This document shows positions 34,290-45,816 of a stretch of 64,000 nt of DNA, one piece after another. The DNA is from Azolla caroliniana. Taxonomy: Eukaryota; Polypodiophyta. Numbering within the stretch: the stretch's first letter is position 1; every line of letters begins with the position of its first letter. Location: assembly GCA_043228905.1 (NCBI GenBank), contig JBHGNT010000006.1:15562001-15626000 (forward strand), given 5' to 3'. The translations under genes and the position numbers were made by a program. Below the pieces are notes generated by a model, which saw nothing but the letters and a program-made list of their open reading frames with translations, made no database searches and had not been told where the DNA came from.

Positions 34290-37200
34290 AAAATAGGAGC
34301 CGTTTGGTTGGACAACCCTAGATCGGTGCAGCCCATTAGTGGTTTCATTCCCTCTAAGCAAGTTAGCAATGTGTTCGTAGCCCAAGTAATAGTTAGTACT
34401 AAAAGTGCCCCTCTAGTACATGACTTAGCACTTCTAGATTCCGAAGCTAATTCTTTCTTCATGGATAGGAACTTTGCCCAAGCTCATCAGATATCACTCA
34501 GAAAACTCCCGTGTCTAGCCTCTGTAGTAGTCATTGATGGTTGTCCCATTGCTTCCGGAAATATCATAGAAGAGTCAGAGCCCGTTAATATTGTCCTAGA
34601 TAATCTAGCATGCGTAGTATCATTTAATATATATAATTAACATCCCAGAACACCCCATTGTTTTAGGATTACCATGGTTCGAATTACATAACCCAGACAT
34701 AGATTGGAGAACAAGAGAAATCCGGTATCGAAAAGCCCGAGGGTCTACTCATGAGATTGCAACCATTTCACTACATCAGTTGCGGGAAGAAGGACGCAAG
34801 GAAGAAATGTTTCTCTTCGCAATATCAGTAAAGCCCTCAGACACCATTAAAGGGGAGTCCACCGTTCAACTTCCAAAGAAGTATCATCATTATGCCGATG
34901 TGTTCGATAAAGTACAAGCCAATACGCTTCCTCACCATCGACCGTATGATTGCCCCATCGATTTACAACCGGGGAAAGAGCCACCATGGGGACCAATTTA
35001 CAATTTGTCACCAACTGAGCTAGAAATCCTGCGAGCCTATATAGAGGAGAATTTGGAAAATGGTTTCATTCGGCATTCGAAATCTCCAGCCGGCACAGCC
35101 ATTTTCTTCGTCAAGAAAAAGGATGGATCACTTCGTCTCGTTGTAGATTACCGTGACTTGAATAAGTTTACAATCAGAAATAGGTATGCACTTCCCCTTA
35201 TCTCAAGTCTTTTAGAACGGATCAATGGTGCCAGGTTCTTCATGAAGATCGACTTACGGGGAGCCTATAACCTCGTATGGATCCGACCAGGAGATGAATG
35301 GAAAACCGTGTTTCGCACCAAATATGGGCACTTCGAGTATACGGTCATGCCCTTCGGCCTCACTAATGTGCCAGTAGTCTTCCAGCACATGGCAAATGAT
35401 ATATTCTGAGATCTCTTGGATGTTTGTTTGATCATCTATTTGGATGATCTACTGGTTTATTCAAAGACCCAAGAAGAGCATGATTCTCATGTACTGTTAG
35501 TACTAAAATTACTTCGAGAACATGGTCTTTATGCAAAGCTGGAAAAATGTAGTTTTGGGTGCAACCAGGTAGAATTTCTGGGCTATGTCATTTCCTCGGA
35601 AGGCATCTCCATGGACCTAGCTAAGGTCAAAACTGTGGTAGAGTGGCAGTCTCCACGTTCGGTGCAAGATGTGCAATGCTTTTTAGGCTTTGCCAATTTT
35701 TATCGGAAGTTCATACAGGATTACTCAAAGTTCGTTCTGCCTCTTACACAGCTTACCAGGAAGGGACAATCGTTCATTTGGTCTAAAGAAGCGGACATGG
35801 CTTTCGAGAGTCTTAAAAAGGCATTTACATCAGCTCCAATTCTAGCTCATGTCGATCCGGAAAAACCATTCATTATCGAAGTAGACGCATCGGATTTCGC
35901 ATTGGAGAGCATTCTATCACAACAGGGTAATGATGAGAAGCTACATCCTGTGACTTTTCACTCACGCAAGTTTGACGCCGCTGAAATCAACTACGAAATT
36001 CATGATAAGGAGTTGTTGGCAATAGTGGACTCTTTTACGCAATGGAGGCATTTTCTAGAGCGATCCTCTCATCAAGTCACCATATTCAGTGACCACAAAA
36101 ACCTTGCCTACTTTGAGGATGCTCGTGTGTTAAATCGACGTCAAGCTCGGTAGGCTCACTTCCTCACGCGTTTCGACTTCAAAATTACATATTGTCCGGG
36201 GAAGCACCAAGGGAAGGCAGATGCATTATCACGGCGTTCGTACCTAGCACCGCGTCCCGGCAAGCCAACTTTTAATAACCAAAAGCAAGTAATCTTGGGA
36301 CTGACACGACTGCAAGCAACATAGGTCTTTGGCATGCCCATGGATTCCCACGTTATCGATACTATACCTGAGGACTTGAAGACCGATGCTTTCGCCCAAG
36401 TCATTCTAGCACAAATTGATCCCTCTCGAGCATCTTGTTCACAGTCACAACCACCAGGTACGGACAATCGGCAATTCAAATACCATGATCGATTACTATT
36501 CTTTGATAAACTGTTGTATGTTCCTAATGGTTCTTGCCGCCTTCGAGTAGTCCAAAACTATCATGACACATATACAGTTGGGCATTTTGGTACTACTAAA
36601 ACATTAGATTTAGTACAACGATCATTTTGGTGGCCCCGTATGCAACAATTTGTCGAAGATTTTGTTCGGACTTGTGATACATGCTGCAGAGCAAAAATGC
36701 CAAGGCATCATCCATATGGTTTATTAGAACCATTACCAATTCCAAGCAAGCCGTGGCAATCCATTGCTCTAGACTTCATCACAGATCTTCCAGTCTCTAA
36801 GGGGTTCAATGTGATTCTAACAGTCGTAGATCGATATACGAAGATGACTCATTTCCTACCATGTACTAAGGAAATATCCAGTGAAGAAACCGCTAAAATT
36901 GTCATGCGTGAAGTATGTCAACATCATGGCCTTCCCGATAGTATCATTAGCGACTGTGGACCCCAGTTCGTATCAAAATTCTGGAAGCACCTTTTTTAAA
37001 TGGTCAAGGTCACTTGTAACCTCTCCTTCGGCTACCACCCACAAACCGATGGCCAAGCAGAACGAACAAATCAAATGCTAGAGCAGTATCTTCGATGCTT
37101 TCTAAGCTATCATCAGGATGACTGGGCAGATATTCTCCACTTCGCCGAATTTGCCTACAATAACTTTGTCCACACATCGACGAAAGTTACGCCATTTTAT

Positions 37201-37790
37201 GCTTATATAGGTTCTCACCCCCGGTGGTGTGTATTTGAAACCCCAGAGTTGTCCCCAAATCCTTGCGTAGAGGATCGTTTAGAGCGGTTACGCAAGATAC
37301 AAGCTGATTTATCTACTCATCTCCAACAAGCTCAACAAACACACAAGGTTTACGCGGATCGTCATCTACTTCCATCCAGTTTTAACATTGGAGATCGGGT
37401 ATGACTACTATGACGACACATCAAGACTACTCGCCCATGCGAGAAGTTGGATTATCGGTGATTAGGTCCTTTCCATATTATAGGAAAGATTAATGATGTC
37501 ACTTTTCGTCTCGATCTACCTCCGCAACTTCGTCTCTCCTCAAACCCTATCAAGAGAGCACCATCCCAGTATGTATTACACAACCTCCACCCCTGATCGA
37601 GCTTGAAGATGGACCTGAGTACGAGGTTGCCGCCATCCTTGATTCTAAGATTGTTCGCAACAAATTCTACTATCTAGTCAATTGGCTAGGATATAGTCCC
37701 AACGAGTGTACTTGGGAACTGATAGAGAATGTGACCAATGCTCCTGCTCTCCTTGAAGACTTCCATCGTCAATATCCAAACAAACCGGGT
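34290..37790 (+). pseudogene. chromovirus 1 protease, RT, RNase H, integrase, chromodomain
   Basis: Protease near 34430-34470 has LLDSEANSFFMD, with DSG changed to DSE. RT is at 34860-35700 (KIDLRGAYNL, YLDDLLVYSKT), broken by TGA at 35407-35409. RNase H is at 35830-36240 ([40 protein letters not shown]). Integrase spans the zinc region (GHFGTTKTLDLVQRSFWWP, CDTCCRAKMPRHHPYG) and core ALDFITDLP, ISDCGPQFVS, HPQTDGQAERTNQM, with stops at 36151, 36322 and 36997. The chromodomain is at about 37610-37790 (YEVAAILDSK, FYYLVNWLGYSPNECTWE), which would guide insertion to modified histones. Most domains are readable. Confidence 0.88.
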
Positions 37791-37826
37791 TCTCAATCCA
37801 AAACAACTCGTGACACTCATCGTTTT

Positions 37827-37839
37827 AAAGGGGGGATAG
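37827..37839 (+). other. polypurine tract of chromovirus 1
   Basis: AAAGGGGGGATAG directly before the 3' LTR. The same sequence type, GAAGGAGGGATAG, precedes the 3' LTR of chromovirus 2. Confidence 0.9.
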
Positions 37840-38249
37840 TGTCATGATATAGCAAGACTCGAACCCATGACCTTATGCTACATGGGTCGAGGTCTTGACC
37901 ATTAGACTATACATTGTAATACGTAAAAGATTATTTTCATTTATGTTTTATTATAGAAAATTGATGTATATTCCAGATTTCTCTGGAACATTCTAGAAAC
38001 TTCAGGAGTAATCCTGAGAACGCTACAAAAGGAGGCACAAGGCATTATTTCAAACCAAATCAGTTCAATGCCAGTCTTAAGCCTCCTAGCTACTATTGTA
38101 TACTCTCTTCACATAATACATATCTTTTATCATCATTCTCTTACCCATTCTCTCTCTCTATCTCTCTCTCGCTCACTCTTTCCTTCTCTTGAGAGTTCTA
38201 CATCTCTCTTAGTACTAATTCCTTCTCTTTCTTAGTACTGATCCTGACA
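37840..38249 (+). repeat. chromovirus 1 3' LTR
   Basis: 410 bp from TGTCATGATATAG to GATCCTGACA. It contains the R segment AAATCAGTTCAA (38057-38068) once, unlike the duplicated form in the 5' LTR. Confidence 0.92.
37855..37909 (-). promoter_or_regulatory. antisense Pol III A/B box pair in 3' LTR
   Basis: Minus-strand A box TAGTCTAATGG (37899-37909) and B box GGTTCGAGTCT (37855-37865), 33 nt apart. Confidence 0.6.
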
Positions 38250-38254
38250 GATAT

Positions 38255-38769
38255 TGCTAGGGATAACTATTTTCTTTCCGGCCCGGTGTTGCCCAACGTG
38301 CAACTAACGTCTCTCAGTTGTCTAGGAGGGAACCGAGCAGGAGTAGAGCAAGTACCTCATCAGCAAGAGGTACTTCCAACGAGGTTGTTTGGTGTATCAG
38401 CCCCTGGAAGGCATTCATGTGCTCCACCATACTGGAGTCGTCTTGGTACCGGAGCCTCACTAGCATCTGAAATACCGAAACCCGATTAACAACATTTTTG
38501 TTCTGAAACATAATGCCGATTAGCTCATGAGCCTTGCTCTCTTCATTGAAGTTGTTGTACAAGCACATGTCGATGAAGCACCGTATGTAAGCCGTTGTCT
38601 TCATGTGCATCACCTCCCATACCATGGCGTCGATCTTGTCTGGTCTCTTGTCCCCAAACTGAACTGGCAACCAGAGATCTTTGACCACGAGCATGTCCCT
38701 CATCTTCAACTTCCACACTTAGTAGTTGGAGCCGGTGAGCTTGAACATGCCGCCGAATGATTCTTCCAT
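38255..38769 (-). pseudogene. copia A gag
   Basis: Minus-strand ATG near 38769 (MEESFGGMFKLTGSNY). A TAA follows, then WKLKMRDMLVVKDLWLPVQF, the UBN2-type copia gag. It continues through MFQNKNVVNRVSVFQMLVRL to ADEVLALLLLGSLLDN. It stops where the chromovirus inserted. Confidence 0.85.
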
Positions 38770-38780
38770 TTTCTGTGCTA

Positions 38781-38795
38781 TTTGCTCTGATGCCA
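38781..38795 (-). other. copia A primer binding site
   Basis: TGGCATCAGAGCAAA on the minus strand, one base from the initiator-Met-tRNA site. Confidence 0.85.
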
Positions 38796-38798
38796 GTT

Positions 38799-39083
38799 TG
38801 TAGAGAACTGCGCAGAATGTTGCTCGGCCACAACCGAGCCTTGAACACAGAAATGGGAATGAGTATGAGAGTACACAAGGAAATGATACACAAGATGTTT
38901 ACGTGGAAAACCTTAATAGGGAAAAACCATGGGAGCCCACAAACTCCAAACTATCACTATGAAGAGAGGAAATACAAAATGCAGGCACAGAGGCAACGAC
39001 CTCATCCTCGCGATCTTCGCCAAGCGGCGGTTACAACAGAGAGTGCTCGTAGCTACTCTCACGCTCTCTCTCTCTCTCTCTCA

Positions 39084-39148
<65 letters not shown>

Positions 39149-39363
39149 CAATAGTTAAGCAATATGACAACAACTCAAAACCCCCACATCTAAAGTGATT
39201 GCCCTAAGTCATATTTACAGTTATATGAACTTAGGGCTATTTACAAATATAGCCTCAATGGGCTTATTCAAGACATATTTACAAATCTGTCTTCTCTTCC
39301 GGTTCTCAGCGGGTCTTCTCCATTCATACTTGGATCCCATCCGGAGGGACCGATTTCCCAACA
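38799..39363 (-). repeat. copia A 5' LTR
   Basis: 565 bp, TGTAGAGAACTG to TTTCCCAACA. It matches 23315-23845 except that a long CT run (39064-39145) replaces the TG run. The TATA palindrome lies at 39201-39237 and the hairpin motif at 38903-38930. Confidence 0.92.
39064..39145. repeat. (CT)n microsatellite in copia A 5' LTR
   Basis: CT repeats with one CACG interruption, located where the partner LTR has TG repeats. Confidence 0.95.
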
Positions 39364-39894
39364 CTAGCCTCCATGTGATTCGGCTTGTCCGAAACACTCT
39401 TCTCAATCGAATCGACTATCTCCAATTCGTCTTTTTCTAGGCTCGTGACCACATTTGACCATGTCCTGGTCCTAGCCTTCATCTTTTAGTCGGCTCTACC
39501 CTTCTTGGCTCTGCCACCTACCTTGCCTTTCTTGGCTCTACTCCCCCCTTGTTTGGATGACTCCAGCTTCGGCCCGTTCTTTCGGCCACTCCCGTTGCAT
39601 CTGATTAGTCTCCACTTAGCCGATCTTCTTCTATTTGTCCACACTTCTGACACGTCCTCAGCTTCTTCAATTGATCCAGACGTTCCCACATCTTCAATCA
39701 TTCCGAAATCGAATTCTTCACCCGATTCGGCTCCTTGGACATTTCTCCCCAGCTCGCCTTTCGCTTCTCCCCCGCAATTTTTGTAGGTCGAGATGTTGTA
39801 GACCAAGCATAGTTGAGAATTGCCGCAACTTGTCTAGGCCAAGAGGTTTGGTGAAGATATTGACAAACTGCCGATTTATAGGAACATAAACCAG
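39364..39894 (-). pseudogene. copia B1 RNase H end and C-terminal tail, 5' part
   Basis: The minus strand has VNIFTKPLGLDKLRQF (about 39840-39880), the end of copia RNase H. A long hydrophilic tail rich in E, S, K and G follows (EEFDFGMIEDVGTSGSIEEA) and continues beyond copia A at 23079-23314. A long C-terminal extension after RNase H is not usual for copia. It is shared with B2 and B3. Confidence 0.7.
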
Positions 39895-40279
39895 TGTCAA
39901 AGTAAACGTGTAGAAGCGTTTGACAAACTGGCTCAACACACACACAGAGTACAGAGAGAGAGAGAGAGCAAAACATAAAACTCTATTCAAAATACTCTAA
40001 AACTCTGTGTACATGGAATGTGCTCAGAGAGCACTTTTATACAAGTCCATAAAGGACTAAAAGAAGTACTGACAGGTGCTTCAATGCTCATACGAGCGAC
40101 TGTCACAGACTCCCAAAAATATGCTTACATACTAGGCTGGATCCATAGGCCTCTAATGGCCTACCAGTTTCATTCTGATCCGGCTCCTGGTTCTAGATAT
40201 CATCCGGACACCGATCCGGTTCTCCGATCCAGATACCGATCCTACTTTGGCTTATTCAGCCGATCCAGATCCCTCAACA
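39895..40279 (-). repeat. copia B2 LTR (3' LTR)
   Basis: It ends GATCCCTCAACA and is followed by GTCCCCCTCAAGCTC, a polypurine tract on the minus strand. The left boundary is approximate. Confidence 0.7.
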
Positions 40280-41115
40280 GTCCCCCTCAAGCTCAACTTG
40301 AGGTCGGATCGTGGTGTCAATGTCTATAGTAGCCGACCCTTCCATCCGGCTCCTTCTAGCGTCGTTTCGCCTTGTCGCGCTCCTCGTTAGGTCCGATCCC
40401 ATTTCCTGCAACCCTTCTAGTTCTGCACACCTCGACCTCCTCGATTGGCTTGTCTGCTGAGCAGGCCCATTTCAGCTCCTTCGTTGTTATGACTTCGGCG
40501 CTTGTCGACTCATTGGTTCCTCCGTTTCGGTGTCTACTTCCGCTGCCTTCTCGTATGCTTGGCTTTAGTTGATCTGGCTCTTCCGAATCTACTTCCTCCG
40601 ATTCATTCCAGCTCTTGTCCGAGTTGGTAGTCTCCAACTCGTCTTCCGTTTTTAGGCCCTTCACCACATCGGATCACGTCCGGGTCTTGGCCTTCTTCCA
40701 GTCGGCTCTATCCTTCTTGACTCTCCCGTCGTTGCTGCTTGCTCCGACTTGTTCGGATGTGCCGACTCCTTTGGTCGTCTCGGCTTCCTTTATCTGCTCA
40801 TCTCCCCCCTTGATTCTTTCTTCCTTTCCAGTTCCTTGTCCGGTGCCATCCGTTCTTGTTCCTATTCCTATTCTCCCCCTCAAGTGCGGCACGTCGAGCA
40901 TCTCCGAAAAGTGCTGCAACTTGTTCGATTCGAGTGGCTTGGTGAAGATATCGGCAGCTTGCTGATCCGTGTGAACATACTGAAGTTCAACTTCACCGCT
41001 CAAGACCCGCTCATGCACAAAGTGATAGTGCACTTCTATGTGCTTCTCGACGAGCTGTATGTTGCTTACGTTGTCGCAGTACATCAGGATCGGGGTTAGC
41101 ACCTCGATCCGTCAT
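40280..41115 (-). pseudogene. copia B2 RNase H and C-terminal tail
   Basis: Minus-strand PILMYCDNVSNIQLVEKHIE, LQYVHTDQQAADIFTKPLES and NKLQHFSEML end the RNase H. They are followed by a charged tail (40356-40860) rich in E, K, G and T, like the B1 tail. The element is truncated at about 41115, where gypsy sequence starts. Confidence 0.75.
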
Positions 41116-43280
41116 TCATTTCTTGTAGAAATGTGGTTGGAGCATTGGTCAAACCAAAAGGCATAACCAAAAACTCATAATGGCCATAGTGAGTACGAAA
41201 TGCCGTTTTAGGAACATCATCCTCGCTTATACAAATTTGATGGTAGCCCGTACAGAGATCAAGTTTTGTAAAATATTGAGCTCCCTAGAGACAGTCAATT
41301 AGATCGTCGGCCTAGGGCAATGGATATGAATTCTTGATCGTCAATTTATTCAGGCGTCGGTAATTAATACACATACGCCATGTGCCCTCTTTCTTTTTAA
41401 CCAAGAGAACAGGTGCACCCCATAGAGATTTACTATAACATATATAACCCATTCGTAAATAGTCCTTGAGTTGCTTAGATACCTCATCCTCTTCAGATTA
41501 ACTTAAGCAATAAGGAGGTATACTTATTGGTGCAACGCCAGGTACAATATATATATAATAGTCTATAAATATGTTTAAGAGGCAACCCATGTGATAGTTC
41601 ACTCGGAAAAACATCACGAAAATCATTTAAGATTTCATCGAGTTGTTGTTGTTCAAAATGTGATAATTGAATCGAGACATTATCGATATTGTAAACGTGA
41701 ATGTTCGGATCAAGTACACAATAAAATAAAGTAGAACAAGACAACTCGGATATTGATGGAGAGAGGAAACAATCGAAAGAGATTGTTTTTTAACACATTG
41801 AATAAAATGAGTACAATCGTTCAATACAAAAGTAATTGAATGATGAAGCCAATCAATAGATAAAGAAGAGTTTTTATTAAAAAACCAAGGATAACCCAGT
41901 ATTACATAAATGGTACAAAGATTCATTACATGGAATTCTACTTCCTCTATATAAGTATCAATAGAAATTCCTAATGAATGAATCACCCCGTTGATGTATT
42001 GTACTCTTCCATAAGCCAAGTGCACCCTATAGGTGTGATCACTTACGGTGGGTTGGATTCCCATATCTGAACCAAACGATCATTCACAAAATTGTACGAG
42101 ATACCCATTGATATACCCGTTTGCACGTAGTAAATCATTGGGCCCGAATACATAGTGAGGGAAAGAACATTAACAATTACTTAAATGATGTGTATGGACC
42201 GAGTCAAGGACTTTAGGAATCTGACCTTTATGGTCTGCAACTTTTGCTTTGTTGTCATGCTCTTTCCGTTGGAGCTTTCGACATTGTTCTTTTGTATGGC
42301 CCTTCTTTTTGTAGAATACGCAAAAAGGATGTTGTCGCTTACAATCGCGATCCATGAATTCGTTGGGTGTCTTGCGTTTCCCAGCGAATTGCGATTGCTT
42401 AGTCCCGGGCGCATGGTTGGGTTTCTTATGGTCCTTCGAAGTGCGTTGATAGAGAAGAACTATTTCAACGGCCTCTTCGAAGGATTTTTTATCCTTATCG
42501 TGCACTATCCAGTGATAGTCCGAATTGGGGATGCCATTGACGTAATAAGCTATTATCCAATTGTCCCCTTCCAGACCCGATTTTTGGATTTGGGTTCTAG
42601 CATGGTGGACATAGTCTTCTCGCAAAGAAAATTTCCGGCTAGAGAGGTTCATTTAAGCTTGTGCGCCCTCGATTCGAGAGGGAGGTTGTAGAAATTGGCC
42701 CTTAAAAACTGTGACAAAATCTGTCAAAGTATTGGGCAATTTCCCCAAAGTTCAGAGCCCACGCCACCAAGCGGCGGCCTTACCCCCTAGTTCTCGGCCA
42801 ACATATGCAATCTTTGTACTATATGGCGTGGGATAGAGCTCAAAATGAGACTCCTATCGGCCTAGCCACACGCATATTGCTTCTTCAGTTCTTTCCTTTT
42901 TTTCTCCCGTAAATGGCTTTATGACAAATGATGGTTCACCCTAACCCTCATCGGGTCTATTAGTCTCACGTTGTAAACTAATGACACGTGCCTCGAGAGC
43001 ACTTTGAGATTGCCGAAGTTCACACATCTAATGCGCGGTTGAACTAAGAAAATGTTGTATTTGTAAAAAATACGATTCAATGGACATTGGTCCAAGAGGA
43101 TTTACTTGAGTTCCTTCCGCTTGAGCGGATGACATCGAGTCGTTATTCTGAGCCCTTGAATGATTATTTCTGGCAAAGAAATAGGATAAGATTAGACAAA
43201 TAGTCATACCATTAAGTCGTGATGTAAACATATCATGGGCCAACATTAATCGAGCCCTTATTTCCCTTCTCATTTATCAC
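41116..43280 (-). pseudogene. Ty3/gypsy gag, protease, RT start
   Basis: Minus-strand order: gag start near 43273 with LRQSQSALEARVISLQRE (about 42950-43010); gag C-terminus with knuckle CVFYKKKGHTKEQC (42170-42652); protease region GIQPTVSDHTYRVHLA...VILGYPWF (41627-42064); and RT with [18 protein letters not shown] and [12 protein letters not shown] (41116-41480), lacking the second half. Stops are frequent. It differs from both chromoviruses. The lineage was not resolved. Confidence 0.75.
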
Positions 43281-44095
43281 AAACTATGTTGGTATGTTAC
43301 CTAACCTCAAGTCTCATAATTATGATGGCATATGCCAAAGAGCAACCTAATGTTCATGCCAAATGAGCCCTCTTTTCGTAGTAGGCCCATGTGGCCCATC
43401 ACATGGTTACGTCATTACGAATGCCTTTTGTAAGAATGATCTCTATCTTGAATAATCATGGGGGCTCCCTGAGGCTCAACCATGGTTCTAGAATCAATGT
43501 AATTTCCTAGTTACCCTTATATTAAAATGCCAACTCAACATGTATTGATATGGTCGAGAAAGTGTATTACGTGTAAAAACAAGTGCACTCACAAGTAATA
43601 TTGTAGTCTTGCGAGTAGCAAGCAAATGCTATGTAAAAAAGAGAAAAATAAGTCACTACCTATAAGAGTCAAGAAGTGATGAAAACAAGATTCAAAAACC
43701 ATGTGTTGTCTACTAAACAAAAATACCACAAATAAATGGATGGTGTGAGGTATGCACATATCCATCCCAATATGGTGGTTGTAATTTGCACAATTGTGAC
43801 ATAAGCCACAAATTGATACAAGTGGTGGTGGTGGTGTGCGCAAAGATGTAGTACTTACTCAAATTTATGAGTAAAACATCAATACGGGAACTCATGTGGT
43901 TTTACTCGAGTTCTAAGGTTCGATAATATGAGTTAAACCTAGATGACCTATTGGAAAAAATCATTCAAAAAATGGCATGATGCCCACTCCATACGAAAAA
44001 ATAGTTTGCACGGAAGTGTTATATCATAGGTAACCGTGTGTAAATACTTTAAACATGAAAAGGAAGGGGGAAAAAGAGTGTTAATTGTGGGCGGG
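43281..44095. other. no gene seen, probable gypsy leader
   Basis: AT-rich sequence upstream of the gypsy gag, without recognisable domains. It may be the long 5' leader of that element. Confidence 0.5.
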
Positions 44096-44176
44096 TGTTA
44101 CGAATAGTACTGAGACGGAGAGGAAATTAGTACTAAAAGATGAATATTAGTACTAAGAGGAAAAGAGGGTGTAGAA

Positions 44177-44221
<45 letters not shown>

Positions 44222-44512
44222 GATGATGACAACGATATATTATGTGAAAAGAATATACAAGGATGGCTAGGAGGCTTAAGACTAGCGTTGAACTGATTTG
44301 GTTCGAAATAATGCCTTGTGCCTCCTTTTATAGTGTTCTCAAGAGTACTCCTAAAGTTTCTAGAATGTTCTAGAGATATCTAGAAGATACATCAATTTTC
44401 TATAGTAAAACTTAAATGAAAATAATTTCGTATTACAATAAATAGTCTAATGGTCAAAAGCTCGACCCATGTAACATAAGGTTGTGGGTTCGAATCCTGC
44501 CATATCATGACA
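44096..44512 (-). repeat. solo LTR of the chromovirus 1 family
   Basis: 417 bp from TGTTACGAATAG to ATATCATGACA, with a perfect 5 bp duplication GCGGG on both sides (44091-44095, 44513-44517). On the minus strand it has TATAAAAGGAGGC (about 44325-44337), an intact TATA box. R (AAATCAGTTCAA) follows about 28 nt downstream. A GA microsatellite lies at about 44183-44215. Confidence 0.92.
44443..44497 (+). promoter_or_regulatory. Pol III A/B box pair antisense to the solo LTR
   Basis: A box TAGTCTAATGG (44443-44453) and B box GGTTCGAATCC (44487-44497), 33 nt apart. The B box is a perfect consensus. Confidence 0.65.
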
Positions 44513-45195
44513 GCGGGTAAACAATAATTACAAGAAAATCATACAAAAATGAAACGAGAATTTGTATAATTTGAAATTAATTAGAATAATAATCAATTAG
44601 GTGTATGGAACATTAATCATGTCTTAAGGTATGAAACCCTAAGGTAGTCGACATGCACCCCACCCCCTTAAGACCACCACATCTCCCTAGAATCAGCAAA
44701 GTGATGCCTCAATAGAGAGTACAGTGGCATAGGTAGGCGACATATACCTCTTCAAGGCCACAACATCCCATAGAATTGGCCAAGTGATGGCTCAATAAAG
44801 GGAAGAATGGCATACTCAACATCGTATGCAAAAAGGCCATGAGGTGAGTATTTGCCATTAAGGCAAACACGCTCGACCCGATGCACAAGAATAATTATTA
44901 TCGTAAGAGATGGCTCAAGAGAGGGCAGAGTGGGAGATACATCGCAATATGCAAAAGGGCCATGAGTTAAGCGTGTGCGATTAGTGCAAAACACGGTCAA
45001 CCCGATGCGTAAGTAGATTAACATCGTATTATGGTAGAAAGAAGAAAGAAAAGAAAAGAAAAGAGAGAATGAGAAAGAAGAAATACCAGGTTAAGAATGT
45101 TGTTTTGATCCTGTCCAGAGCATGACGAGCCTTGTTAGATCCCCATCGCTCACACACAAAAACATCAAAAGAACAAAAAAAAATGTTAGTAAATG
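44513..45195. repeat. degenerate ~123 bp direct repeats, no gene
   Basis: Two or three diverged copies share GATGGCTCAA, GCAAAAAGGCCATGAG and CAACCCGATGC (44690-44740 partial, 44785-44890, 44908-45012). No coding potential was found. A purine-rich AAAGAAAAG stretch lies near 45030-45080. Confidence 0.6.
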
Positions 45196-45213
45196 CCCTG
45201 ATACCACTATTAA
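45196..45213 (-). other. primer binding site of an eroded minus-strand element
   Basis: TGGTATCAGGGCATTT on the minus strand, one base from the initiator-Met-tRNA site. No clean LTR edge follows. It may belong to the gypsy element at 41116-43280. From 45214 to 45581 nothing was recognised, possibly eroded LTR. Confidence 0.5.
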
Positions 45214-45581
45214 GAGTCTATTACTAATCAATAGACCAAACTAAAGTAAAAGAAGTAAAATAGATTGGATAGAAGATCCCGTTCCACCAGACTACCCTCG
45301 AGCTGTGACCTAAACATAACCCAACCTACCACCGACGTCCCATACCGCCGGATATTTGGATGACTAATACTTTGGAAGAGATAAACACGATCGTCGAGAC
45401 GAAAGCCTAGCCCGCACCATTGGTGTTTACGACAACAACCTTTTCGTCCCCTGAATAGATGTGCCTTTCTAAAAGGCTCTCCATTCATTGGTTGTCCAAA
45501 TCATGATAGTGCATGAACCTATCATTCCTTCTATCCAATCATATTAGTCCCCTTTTTAACATTAGTGAATATAGCCTTCAC

Positions 45582-45816
45582 TTATGTAAATATTAGTGAT
45601 CTACCCTCACCCACGTTATGTGTACATAATAGAAACGTAAGGTAATACCACGAAGCTAATTCATCAAAGATGATTTCTTGACTCATCCGCACTTGCTTTG
45701 TCTGGGGGTTGTAGCATTTGTACCCCTTCTGCTTGTGCGAGTAGCCGACCAAGGTAGTACAGTTCTTGCCCTTGGCATCCAACTTCCTTCATCTCTCATC
45801 CAGTATATGCACATAT
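45582..45816 (-). pseudogene. Ty1/copia linker between integrase and RT
   Basis: Minus-strand LDAKGKNCTTLVGYSHK and QKGYKCYNPQTKQVRMS, the conserved copia post-integrase block. It continues from the integrase at 46448-47033 and is interrupted by the solo LTR at 45817-46442. Confidence 0.75.

Larger units (their letters stand above)
28396..38249 (+). mobile_element. chromodomain Ty3/gypsy element (chromovirus 1), Tcn1/sushi-like
   Basis: 5' LTR 28396-28757 plus ~32860-32982 (split by a LINE), internal region 32983-37839, 3' LTR 37840-38249. Plus-strand order is gag with N-terminal coiled coil and one knuckle, protease, RT, RNase H, integrase, chromodomain. The RT style ([40 protein letters not shown]) is close to the Tf1/sushi and Tcn1 kind. 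The site next to the LTR is not a tRNA primer site but is complementary to R. The flanking five bases do not match (TACTC/GATAT). However, copia A sequence resumes on both sides, so insertion is certain. Confidence 0.88.
23315..39363 (-). mobile_element. Tork-like Ty1/copia element (copia A) with nested insertions
   Basis: LTRs lie at 23315-23845 and 38799-39363, with flanks CTAGT (23310-23314) and CTAGC (39364-39368), a target duplication with one change. Without the inserted chromovirus (28396-38249) and the terminal-inverted-repeat element (24408-25515) it is about 5 kb. Read on the minus strand: primer site, gag, knuckle, protease, integrase, RT, RNase H and polypurine tract. Gag (WKLKMRDMLVVKDLWLPVQF) and RNase H style indicate the Tork/Tnt1-like group. 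It is inactive because of stops and frameshifts. Confidence 0.88.

Noticed and set aside
28391-38254. Target duplication of chromovirus 1
   Set aside because: Flanks TACTC and GATAT do not match. Insertion is supported only by resumed copia sequence on both sides.
44443-44512. Functional tRNA gene
   Set aside because: A and B boxes are good but no acceptor stem pairs and the block is part of an LTR.
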